DNA of 45,810 nt from Muribaculaceae bacterium (lineage in GTDB: Bacteria > Bacteroidota > Bacteroidia > Bacteroidales > Muribaculaceae). Numbering within the stretch: position 1 is the first letter of the stretch; the number at the start of each line of letters is the position of its first letter. Position numbers and translations under genes: made by a program. Location of the stretch: the NCBI GenBank assembly GCA_009775355.1, contig VSPN01000016.1, forward strand, positions 1 to 45,810, read 5' to 3'. The notes below the pieces were generated by a model. That model made no database searches. It was not told the origin of the DNA and saw nothing but the letters and a program-made list of their open reading frames with translations. Below, in pieces: positions 1 through 7,414 of the stretch.

Positions 1-19
1 TCTACAAAGGATAAATGTC

Positions 20-46
20 TGAGCATCCGACTGATGCTCATTTCTT
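20..46 (+). terminator. Putative intrinsic terminator of an upstream gene
   Basis: A perfect 8-bp stem (TGAGCATC / GATGCTCA, loop CGACT, positions 20-40) is followed by TTTCTT. It would end transcription entering from the left edge; the gene it serves lies outside the window. A second small palindrome (TTGTTT-TT-AAACAA, 55-68) follows it. Confidence 0.65.
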
Positions 47-108
47 ATTCACATTTGTTTTTAAACAAGCTCTAAATGACAAAACCAAACGACAAACACT
101 CGGACACT

Positions 109-1134
109 ATGAAAAAATATATACTTGCAGCAGCAATGACAGCCGCATGCGGCGTAACATGTTTCGGTCAGGCCGACGAGAATCCCAACCGCCTGATCCT
201 TCACTATCTCAACGGCAAGACCGTGACTTTCGATCTCGGCGAACTCGACTACATGGAGTTCGACCGCGAAGATCCCGTGCCCCCTGCCCCGGCAGATCCT
301 AAAATCGGCGACTACTTCTACAGCGACGGCACATGGAGCGACGGCGGCCTCATAAGCATCGACGCCGACGGATGCAACGCCGTGTGGAGCACCACCCGCC
401 CCGCTCCGCTCGAAGGGAAAACCGTGGTCGGAATCGTTTTCCAGACAGACCCGGAGCGAATCTCCGACGAAGACAAGGCCGCCGGATTCACTCACGGCTA
501 TGTGATCGGATGTCGCAACATCACCGATCCTAAGAAGTCTAATTATGCCAAATATCCCGAAAGCGTCTGGTTTGCCGGACAATATGCCAAAACAGATCTC
601 AACAATGTGGCCAAAGTGGCCTCGACCTGCTACCAGCGCATCAACGGAAGCGAAGAGACAAGGAAGATGATCGAAGGCAACGACGCGGAATATTACCACG
701 AAGACATACCGATGTTCTACTACGGCACCGAGAAATATCCTGTGCCGGCCCCCGAAGGCACAAGCGGATGGTTCATCCCCGCCATCGGACAGATGTGGGA
801 CTGCGTGGCCAACTTCTGCAGCGGCGAGGTGGCGGCATTCCTCGCCTCAAACCGCGAGACCACCTCAGACTTCACATACTATGTGTCGAAGACAGACCTC
901 TCGCACTCGCCGGCTGAAGACTTCATGAAGGTCTTCGAGCTTGTGCCCGATTCCGACAAGGACGAGATCACGATTCCCGACTCCAAAAATATCCTTTCTC
1001 TCGGCACATCGTCGAGATATGACGAGGAATCGCGCGTCATCATCAACCTCGGCATGAACGGCAACGGCCTCGTGGAAGGCATGGCCGAATGGTTCGACGG
1101 CGAAGCGCACGCACGCCCGATTCTCGCGTTCTGA
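109..1134 (+). CDS. Secreted hypothetical protein, DUF1566-like
   Basis: I chose the ATG at 109 because it gives a clean N-terminal signal peptide: MKK, then a hydrophobic Ala-rich stretch ending near CFGQA at about residue 22. An earlier in-frame ATG at 76 would put a polar tail in front of it. The mature protein has a motif near YFYSDGTWSDGG, then a C-terminal part with GTSGWFIPAIGQMW. That style is seen in Bacteroidota surface proteins with DUF1566/Lcl-like folds, whose usual signature is a 'W.lPt..el' segment. About 341 aa, probably exported to the periplasm or surface. No enzymatic residues are recognised and the function is unknown. It is flanked by hairpin terminators on both sides, so it is probably a single-gene transcript. 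Confidence 0.8.
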   Translation: MKKYILAAAMTAACGVTCFGQADENPNRLILHYLNGKTVTFDLGELDYMEFDREDPVPPAPADPKIGDYFYSDGTWSDGGLISIDADGCNAVWSTTRPAPLEGKTVVGIVFQTDPERISDEDKAAGFTHGYVIGCRNITDPKKSNYAKYPESVWFAGQYAKTDLNNVAKVASTCYQRINGSEETRKMIEGNDAEYYHEDIPMFYYGTEKYPVPAPEGTSGWFIPAIGQMWDCVANFCSGEVAAFLASNRETTSDFTYYVSKTDLSHSPAEDFMKVFELVPDSDKDEITIPDSKNILSLGTSSRYDEESRVIINLGMNGNGLVEGMAEWFDGEAHARPILAF

Positions 1135-1183
1135 CACACACGCATAAACAGTGGCACATCACAGCAGCCACACTGCCACCCGA

Positions 1184-1214
1184 AGCCGCCCGAACGGCCT
1201 CGGGCGGCTTTTTA
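1184..1214 (+). terminator. Strong intrinsic terminator
   Basis: A 10-bp perfect GC-rich stem (AGCCGCCCGA at 1184-1193, TCGGGCGGCT at 1200-1209, 6-nt loop) runs into TTTTAT. It ends the secreted-protein transcript and insulates prfB. Confidence 0.9.
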
Positions 1215-1282
1215 TCCGCTTTTAGGGGGCGGTTTACGCGTATGTGGTTTTTTTTTACTAATTTTACGGTCTGAAATAAACC

Positions 1283-1304
1283 CCATCCCACAAAAATGTT
1301 AATG
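1283..1304 (+). repeat. Dispersed 22-nt repeat, copy 1 (before prfB)
   Basis: This segment lies in the probable 5' leader of prfB. It matches the reverse complement of 20321-20343 in 22 of 23 aligned positions, with a single A insertion in the other copy. Weaker similarity continues for roughly another 15 nt downstream. A weak -7-like TAATTTTA lies upstream at 1259-1266. Confidence 0.6.
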
Positions 1305-1327
1305 CAGGGGTCTAAGCTGAACAAATC

Positions 1328-2449
1328 ATGATCACTTCCGACCAGTTCAAACATATAGAGAGCCGCGTGGCCGATCTGAGACGCTATCTTGACATCGATT
1401 CCAAAAAAATCGAAGTTGAAGAAGAAGAACTCCGCACCCATGTGGCCGATTTCTGGGACGACCGCGACAAGGCCGAGGCCCAGATGCGCAAGATAAAGGG
1501 AATACATTTCTGGATCGACGCCTACACCGCTGTCGAGAAACAGCTTGAGGAGCTCCGCCTCGCACTCGACTTCCTCAAAGACGAGCTCGTGACCGAAGAG
1601 GAGGTCGACGCCCAGTACGCTACCCTCGTCAAGGAGGTAGAGGATCTTGAGCTGCGCAACATGCTACGCCGTGAGGAAGACAAGCTGAGCGTGGTGCTCA
1701 AGATCAACTCCGGAGCCGGAGGCACCGAATCACAAGACTGGGCATCAATGCTCATGCGGCTCTACCTGCGCTATGCCGAGCGACACGGCTACAAGACCTC
1801 GATCGCCAACATACTCGATGGTGACGAAGCCGGCATAAAGTCTGTGACCATCAACATCGAGGGCGATTATGCCTACGGTTTCCTCAAGTCGGAAAACGGC
1901 GTGCACCGCCTGGTCCGCGTAAGCCCCTACAACGCGCAGGGAAAACGCATGACCTCGTTCGCATCGGTATTCGTAACCCCGCTCGTCGATGACACGATCG
2001 ACATCCAGGTCGAGACGGCGCGTGTGTCGTGGGACACTTTCCGCTCCGGAGGAGCCGGCGGACAGAACGTCAACAAGGTCGAGTCGGGAGTCCGTCTGCG
2101 CTATCAGTTCAAGGATCCGTACACGGGCGAGGAGGAGGAGATCCTCATCGAGAACACCGAGACCCGCGACCAGCCTAAAAACAAGGAGAACGCCATGCGC
2201 CAGCTGAAATCGATCCTTTACGAGAAGGAGCTGCACCACCGCATGGAGGAGCAGGCGAAAGTAGAGGCCGGCAAGAAGAAGATCGAATGGGGAAGCCAGA
2301 TCCGAAGCTACGTCTTCGACGACCGCCGCGTGAAGGATCACCGCACCAACTACCAGACCTCTGACGTCAACAGTGTGATGGACGGCGAGATCGACGAGTT
2401 CATCAAGGCATACCTGATGGAGTTCGCAGGCACCGAGTCAAACGACTGA
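1328..2449 (+). CDS. prfB: Peptide chain release factor 2
   Basis: RF2 recognises UAA and UGA stop codons in the ribosomal A site and triggers peptide release. The 373-aa protein aligns along its length with the family: an N-terminal helical domain containing RYLDIDSKK, a central SGAGGTESQDW segment, and the catalytic GGQ loop (GGAGGQNVNKVESG). The codon-recognition tripeptide reads SPY in VRVSPYNAQG, where E. coli has SPF. The autoregulatory +1 frameshift site of many prfB genes is absent: CTT is followed directly by GAC in one continuous frame. Start at ATG 1328. The gene stands alone between a strong terminator and a bidirectional hairpin. Confidence 0.97.
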   Translation: MITSDQFKHIESRVADLRRYLDIDSKKIEVEEEELRTHVADFWDDRDKAEAQMRKIKGIHFWIDAYTAVEKQLEELRLALDFLKDELVTEEEVDAQYATLVKEVEDLELRNMLRREEDKLSVVLKINSGAGGTESQDWASMLMRLYLRYAERHGYKTSIANILDGDEAGIKSVTINIEGDYAYGFLKSENGVHRLVRVSPYNAQGKRMTSFASVFVTPLVDDTIDIQVETARVSWDTFRSGGAGGQNVNKVESGVRLRYQFKDPYTGEEEEILIENTETRDQPKNKENAMRQLKSILYEKELHHRMEEQAKVEAGKKKIEWGSQIRSYVFDDRRVKDHRTNYQTSDVNSVMDGEIDEFIKAYLMEFAGTESND

Positions 2450-2480
2450 CCATTGCCCGCCGATACGGCATAATAAACCG

Positions 2481-2515
2481 GAGAGGCTTGAAAATCATGG
2501 ATTTTCAAGCCTCTC
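2481..2515. terminator. Bidirectional terminator hairpin between prfB and GT9
   Basis: A perfect 16-bp stem (2481-2496 with 2500-2515) has a 3-nt loop. It lies between convergent genes and probably serves both, although the flanking T runs are short (TATTAT on the plus side, TTTATTAT on the minus side). The stop codon of the minus-strand glycosyltransferase (2495-2497) lies inside the hairpin, at the end of one arm and the loop. Confidence 0.8.
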
Positions 2516-3544
2516 TATTATCATCTTGGGGGTTATGCCGGCAAGGCAGTGCCAGTCGCCACGGTGGCATGGCCTGTCGCCGAACACCGAACAGGGGCGG
2601 CACGTCATGTCGAGCTGCACCACGTCGCGCGTGCGTTGCCTCCAGCCCAGAAAGCCGGCATAGGGGTGCGTGGCCCCCCAGACGCTCACTGTGCGCAGTC
2701 CGACAAGCGATGCGAGGTGCATGTTGGCCGAGTCCATCGACAGCATGACGTCGCAGTGGCTCAGCAGCGAAAGCTCGGCCGCGATGCCGAGACCGGCCTC
2801 TGCCATGTTGACCACCGACGGGAACCGCTTCGCCATAGAGGCGATCGTAGCCTTCTCCTCATCACCGAAGCCGAATATGAATATCCTGTGATCCGGTTTA
2901 CGGTCGAAATGCTCGATCACACGCTCCAGACCGGCAATCGGATAGATCTTTCCGCGGTGACGCGCGAAAGGAGCCACAGCAATCCAGTGCTCGCCCGGAC
3001 GGCGTGAAGCCGCAACCGAAGCGAAATCCGCCGGATCGCCTTTCCCTCTGCCCCATAGAGTGTCGAAATCACTGGCAAGCGCAATGCCGGCGCGGTAGAA
3101 CACGTCACGGTAGCGCTCAGGCATCGGCTTGAGCTGCACAAGCACCTTGTTCTCGCGGCGGGTCAGCTCCTTTCTGGCGCGACGCCCCTTGTGCAGGCGG
3201 CTCACCCGGACTCCGGCCAGACGCATGAACACTCTCAGCATCTTGGTGCGCAGCACATCGTGGAGATCGACATAGTCGGTTATGCCGTAACGCTTGCGCA
3301 GAGCCTTGGCCAGACGCCACATTCCGGCCACTCCCCTGTAGTTGTCAAGATTGACGGCAGCCATCGTAAGATTGGCCGGAGGATTGATAAACACCTGGGC
3401 CGGATGGTGGCGTGTCAGATAATAGAAACTGACATCAGGGTTGGCGGCGCATGCGTCATAGACCGCCGGGAGCGTCATCGCCACGTCGCCGAGCGCGGAA
3501 AACCGCGATATGAGCACAGCCCGTCTATCCTTGTTTTTCGGCAT
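2495..3544 (-). CDS. Glycosyltransferase family 9 (heptosyltransferase-like)
   Basis: GT9 enzymes transfer heptose or related sugars from an ADP-sugar to the lipid A core at the inner face of the cytoplasmic membrane. The 349-aa protein opens with the family-type ISRFSALGDVAMTLP. The C-terminal half contains a GDEEK segment and the donor-side pattern SLLSHCDVMLSMDSANMHLASLVG with WGATHP, where GT9 proteins bind the nucleotide sugar. Length is normal. It lies 27 nt downstream of the DUF4254 gene and is probably co-transcribed with it from the promoter at 4225-4255. The acceptor and exact sugar cannot be read from sequence. Confidence 0.9.
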   Translation of the reverse strand: MPKNKDRRAVLISRFSALGDVAMTLPAVYDACAANPDVSFYYLTRHHPAQVFINPPANLTMAAVNLDNYRGVAGMWRLAKALRKRYGITDYVDLHDVLRTKMLRVFMRLAGVRVSRLHKGRRARKELTRRENKVLVQLKPMPERYRDVFYRAGIALASDFDTLWGRGKGDPADFASVAASRRPGEHWIAVAPFARHRGKIYPIAGLERVIEHFDRKPDHRIFIFGFGDEEKATIASMAKRFPSVVNMAEAGLGIAAELSLLSHCDVMLSMDSANMHLASLVGLRTVSVWGATHPYAGFLGWRQRTRDVVQLDMTCRPCSVFGDRPCHRGDWHCLAGITPKMIIERLENP

Positions 3545-3571
3545 AAGACTCCTGATAGTTCAGACTTGTGT

Positions 3572-4180
3572 TTATTTCTTGGCGTAGAGCACCGGATTGG
3601 TCGAGGGGTCATTATAAAGCTTCATCTGCCTGTAGACCTTCATATACTTGCGGCCCGCCTCTATGTCGGCAAGCAGCTGGTCTATGGCGAGCGAGAGATC
3701 GTCTCTTTGCTCAAGCAGCACCGCGAGACGCCCGCGGCTGCGCTCCAGATGCGCCTCGTCGGCATCGGTGCGCTCCGCCTGCTCGCGCATGTGCCAGATC
3801 TTGAGGGCGAGAATCGAGAGGCGGTCGAGCGCCCAGGCCGGAGACTCGGTGTTGATGGTCGCATCGACGCCGGGTCTGACATCCTTGTATCTGTCGCGCA
3901 TCCATGTGTCTATATCCTCCACCATGTCGGTGCGCACCTGATTAGAGCGGTCGATGCGGCGCTTCAGCTCAAGAGCCTCCTTCGGATCTATGTCTGGATC
4001 GCGGATTATATCCTCCAGATGCCACTGCACGGCGTCTACCCAGTTCTTCGAATAGAGTATCGCCTCGAACGATCCTGCGGGATAGGGATTCTCCATGGGG
4101 GCGTCGACATTGTCATGTCGGTGATAGTCGGCCACACTGCGGTCAAAGACCTCGTTGGCGGTTGTAGATATACTGTCCAT
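3572..4180 (-). CDS. DUF4254 family protein
   Basis: A 202-aa soluble, largely helical and charged protein without signal peptide or membrane segment. The features YSKNWVDAVQWHLEDIIRDP and INTESPAWALDRLSILALKIWHM are typical of DUF4254 as I recall the family. Its biochemical function is unknown. From general knowledge of Bacteroidota genomes it is commonly next to a GT9 gene, as here, so a role in lipopolysaccharide core synthesis is likely but inferred. It is the first gene of the minus-strand pair, behind a near-ideal Bacteroidota promoter. Confidence 0.85.
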   Translation of the reverse strand: MDSISTTANEVFDRSVADYHRHDNVDAPMENPYPAGSFEAILYSKNWVDAVQWHLEDIIRDPDIDPKEALELKRRIDRSNQVRTDMVEDIDTWMRDRYKDVRPGVDATINTESPAWALDRLSILALKIWHMREQAERTDADEAHLERSRGRLAVLLEQRDDLSLAIDQLLADIEAGRKYMKVYRQMKLYNDPSTNPVLYAKK

Positions 4181-4224
4181 AGTCGGTTTTGGTTGATTTC
4201 AGGTATGATTTCGGAAATTATCCC

Positions 4225-4255
4225 CAAACATAATAAAAATTTCCCAATCCGCAAA
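4225..4255 (-). promoter_or_regulatory. Bacteroidota-type promoter for DUF4254-GT9
   Basis: On the minus strand TTTG (4255-4252) is followed after exactly 19 nt by TATGTTTG (4232-4225), matching TTTG-N19-TAnnTTTG. The -7 box ends 44 nt before the DUF4254 start codon. Confidence 0.8.
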
Positions 4256-4263
4256 AAAATCGT

Positions 4264-4271
4264 TATTTTTG
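4264..4271 (+). promoter_or_regulatory. Probable -7 box for the uridine-kinase-like gene
   Basis: TATTTTTG fits TAnnTTTG and lies about 37 nt before the ATG at 4308. No good -33 box is seen at the usual distance. It is divergent from and adjacent to the DUF4254 promoter. Confidence 0.55.
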
Positions 4272-4307
4272 CAGTTGCTCCACGTCCCATCGCGGAGCCG
4301 CAAGGAG

Positions 4308-5990
4308 ATGAGCAAGACAATACAGATCTACTGCCGCAACATCGGTCGGTATATCGACACGGAAGGAGGCGACACACTGGCAGATATAGCCGCCGCACTG
4401 TCACCCGGACTCGGATTCAGCCCCATATGCGCGCTGGTCAACAACAAGACGGAGCACCTCGGCTTTCAGGTGTTCGCGCCCAAGGAAGTGGAGTTTCTCG
4501 ACGCGCGCCTGCCGGTGGGCCGCGAGGTGTACGTGCGGTCGCTCTGCATGATACTATGCCGCGCGCTGCGCCACACCGACGCCTCGCTGACCATACGCAT
4601 AGAGCATTCCATCGCCCGCGGACTGTTCTGCCGCCTGTTCGATCCCCAGGAACGCCGCGTGACCGTCACCGACGATCTGGCAGACTCTCTTCTTGCCGAG
4701 ATGCGCCGCCTTGTCAAGGCGGATATTCCGTTCACGCGCCACGAGAGACTGACGGCCGACGTGACAGCAATGTTCCGCAGCCAGGGACTCTCCGACAAGG
4801 TTCGTCTGCTTGAGACGGTGCCCGAGATATACACGTCGTATTATGAGCTCGACGGATATGCAGACTCATTCTACGGCCCGCTCGCCCCGTCGACGGGCTC
4901 CATCGGCGTTTTCGACATAGTGCCATGGCAGGACGGACTGCTCCTGCTCGGTCCCGACACAAAGAATCCCGACATGCCGGCAGCCCCGCTGACGCAGGAA
5001 AAGATGTTTGCCGCCTTCACGGAGCATCTGCGGTTCAACCGCGTGATCCGCGTCTCTTCAGTCGGCGAGCTCAACCGCGCCGTGGAACGCCGCGAGACCT
5101 CCGACCTCATCAACGTGGCCGAGGCGATGCACGACAAGCTGATAGGACGCATATCCGACGAGATCCTCTCGCGGCGCAAGCAGGGTGGAGCTTCTGTGGT
5201 CCTGATAGCGGGTCCTTCGTCATCGGGCAAGACCACTACGTCGAAGCGTCTCGCCATACAGCTTATGACCAACCTGATGAGGCCGAAACTGATCTCGCTC
5301 GACGATTATTTCGTCAACCGGGAGGATACCCCCCTCGACGCCGGCGGCGACTACGACTATGAGTCGCTCTACGCTCTGGATCTCGCCCGCTTCAACGCCG
5401 ACATCCGCGCCCTGCTGCGCGGCGAGGAAATCAACCTGCCCACCTACAGTTTCGAGCTGGGACGCCGGGTAGACCGCCCGCGTCCGCTCTCGCTCGCACC
5501 CGACGAGGTGCTGATCGTGGAGGGCATACATGGCCTCAACCCCGAACTGACGGCCGAGATTCCTCAGCAACAGATCTTCAAGATGTATGTGTCGGCACTG
5601 ACGACACTCCGCATCGACGACCACAACTGGATATCGACATCCGACACGCGTCTGCTGCGCCGCATCGTGCGCGACAACAAATACCGGCACACCTCGCCCG
5701 AAGACACGATACGCCGCTGGCCGAGCGTGAGGCGCGGTGAGGAGAAGTGGATATTCCCCTTCCAGGAGAACGCCGACGCCACGTTCAACTCGTCGCTGCT
5801 GTTCGAGATCGGCGTCATGAAGCCATATGCCGCACCGCTGCTTGAGGCCGTGCCGCACAACGTGCCCGAATACACCACGGCCTACCGTCTGCTCCGGTTC
5901 CTGCGCTATTTCCGCCCGATCCCCGAGACGCAGGTTCCCTCGACCTCGCTGCTACGCGAGTTCCTCGGAGGATCGTCGTTCCATTACTGA
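4308..5990 (+). CDS. Uridine-kinase-like protein with TGS-type N-terminus
   Basis: A 560-aa fusion. The first 60 residues or so (TIQIYCRNIGRYIDTEGGDTL and onward) resemble a TGS/ubiquitin-like domain. A threonyl-tRNA-synthetase-like second domain follows. From about residue 295 there is a P-loop kinase of the phosphoribulokinase/uridine kinase family, with Walker A GPSSSGKT (302-309), then ISLDDYFVNRED and LIVEGIHGLNPEL. This architecture is widespread in Bacteroidota and Firmicutes and is usually annotated as nucleoside kinase; its physiological substrate is not firmly known. Start: ATG 4308, two bases after an AAGGAG that is too close for a classical SD. The longer frame upstream has no convincing start. 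Confidence 0.88.
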   Translation: MSKTIQIYCRNIGRYIDTEGGDTLADIAAALSPGLGFSPICALVNNKTEHLGFQVFAPKEVEFLDARLPVGREVYVRSLCMILCRALRHTDASLTIRIEHSIARGLFCRLFDPQERRVTVTDDLADSLLAEMRRLVKADIPFTRHERLTADVTAMFRSQGLSDKVRLLETVPEIYTSYYELDGYADSFYGPLAPSTGSIGVFDIVPWQDGLLLLGPDTKNPDMPAAPLTQEKMFAAFTEHLRFNRVIRVSSVGELNRAVERRETSDLINVAEAMHDKLIGRISDEILSRRKQGGASVVLIAGPSSSGKTTTSKRLAIQLMTNLMRPKLISLDDYFVNREDTPLDAGGDYDYESLYALDLARFNADIRALLRGEEINLPTYSFELGRRVDRPRPLSLAPDEVLIVEGIHGLNPELTAEIPQQQIFKMYVSALTTLRIDDHNWISTSDTRLLRRIVRDNKYRHTSPEDTIRRWPSVRRGEEKWIFPFQENADATFNSSLLFEIGVMKPYAAPLLEAVPHNVPEYTTAYRLLRFLRYFRPIPETQVPSTSLLREFLGGSSFHY

Positions 5991-6049
5991 CCACTGAAAT
6001 TGACCCCTGACGGCCCGTCGGGCCGCCGTGCATACAGACCACGCGAACA

Positions 6050-7414
6050 ATGAAAGAATTCACCCACGAAGACATAGAACGCATCATCGACCAGATCGAC
6101 AGCCAGGACCGCGAGCACATCATCGCTGAGATCGACGACATGCACCCCGCCGATATCGCCGAGCTCTTCCAGGATCTCAATCTGCGGCAGGCGGAATGGT
6201 TCTTCGACCTGATTCCCGACAAGGAGAAGAAGGCCGACGTGCTCATGGAACTCGACGAGGAAGACCGCAAGAAACTCCTCGAAGGCATGGACAACGACCA
6301 GATCGGACACTTCATCGACCTGCTCGACACCGACGACGCCGTCGACCTCATACAGGAACTCGACGAAGAGGACCGCGAGGAAGTCATACAGAACATCGGC
6401 GACGTCGAGCAGGCCGGCGACATCGTCGACCTGCTGCAATATGACGAGGACACCGCCGGCGGTCTGATGGGCACCGAGCTGATATCGGTCAACGAGAACC
6501 TGTCGATGCCCGACTGTCTGCGCGAGATGCGCCATCAGGCAGAGGAACTCGACGATATCTATTACGTCTACGTGGTCGACGACGACAACCGGCTCAAGGG
6601 TGTGCTCCCGCTCAAGAAGATGATCACCCACCCGTCGGTGTCGAAGATCAAGCATGTCATGGAGACCGACCCAGTGTCGGTCAAGGCCGACATGCCGATC
6701 GAGGAGGTGGCCATCGACTTCGAGAAGTACGACCTTGTGGCCATGCCCGTCGTAGACTCGATCGGACGCCTTGTCGGACAGATCACGGTCGATGACGTCA
6801 TGGACCAGGTGCGCGAGCAGTCTGAACGCGACTACCAGCTCGCATCGGGTATATCGTCCGACATCGACGCCGACGACTCAATCTTCGCCCAGACGAAGGC
6901 TCGGCTCCCCTGGCTGCTGATAGGCATTATCGGAGGCATAGTCAACTCGCTGATACTCGGAGGATTCGAGCGGCAGCTCGCCGCCGTCACCGCACTCGCG
7001 TTCTTCATCCCGCTCATCGGAGGCACCGGAGGTAATGTCGGCGTTCAGGCATCGGCCATCGTCGTGCAGGGTCTCGCCAACGGCCGACTCGAACTCGCCG
7101 ACTTCTGGCATCAGATATGGCGCGGAGTAAGAATCGCGATCCTCAACGCCATTGTCATTTCGGGCGTCGTGTTCGCATACATATCGCTTACCGAGCCTGG
7201 CGACTACGCGCTCGTCATGGCCGTGTCGGTGTCGCTCTTCGCCGTGGTGATATTCGCCACAGTGTTCGGCACGCTTGTGCCGCTCACGCTCGAGAAGCTT
7301 CGCGTCAACCCTGCGCTCGCCACAGGACCTTTCATCCAGATCACCAACGATGTGGTCGGTCTGCTCATTTATGTGGGAATGTCGATATGGATGCTCAGCA
7401 TCTTCCCGACATGA
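6050..7414 (+). CDS. mgtE: Magnesium transporter MgtE
   Basis: MgtE is a homodimeric Mg2+ channel of the cytoplasmic membrane, gated by cytosolic Mg2+. The 454-aa protein has the standard order: an acidic N-terminal superhelical domain (residues 1 to about 130, with many EELDEEDR-like repeats), two CBS domains (to about 260), then a membrane domain from about residue 285 with roughly five helices. The conserved pore segment reads GGTGGNVGVQAS and the last helix carries ITNDVVGLLIY. The acidic N-domain fits Mg2+ sensing. Its stop overlaps the mutS start as ATGA, so the two are likely co-translated. Confidence 0.95.
   Translation: MKEFTHEDIERIIDQIDSQDREHIIAEIDDMHPADIAELFQDLNLRQAEWFFDLIPDKEKKADVLMELDEEDRKKLLEGMDNDQIGHFIDLLDTDDAVDLIQELDEEDREEVIQNIGDVEQAGDIVDLLQYDEDTAGGLMGTELISVNENLSMPDCLREMRHQAEELDDIYYVYVVDDDNRLKGVLPLKKMITHPSVSKIKHVMETDPVSVKADMPIEEVAIDFEKYDLVAMPVVDSIGRLVGQITVDDVMDQVREQSERDYQLASGISSDIDADDSIFAQTKARLPWLLIGIIGGIVNSLILGGFERQLAAVTALAFFIPLIGGTGGNVGVQASAIVVQGLANGRLELADFWHQIWRGVRIAILNAIVISGVVFAYISLTEPGDYALVMAVSVSLFAVVIFATVFGTLVPLTLEKLRVNPALATGPFIQITNDVVGLLIYVGMSIWMLSIFPT

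Noticed and set aside
3191..4813. A 540-codon plus-strand open frame
   Set aside because: It runs antisense to the GT9 and DUF4254 genes and out of frame through the start of the kinase gene; its composition is that of a GC-rich shadow frame.
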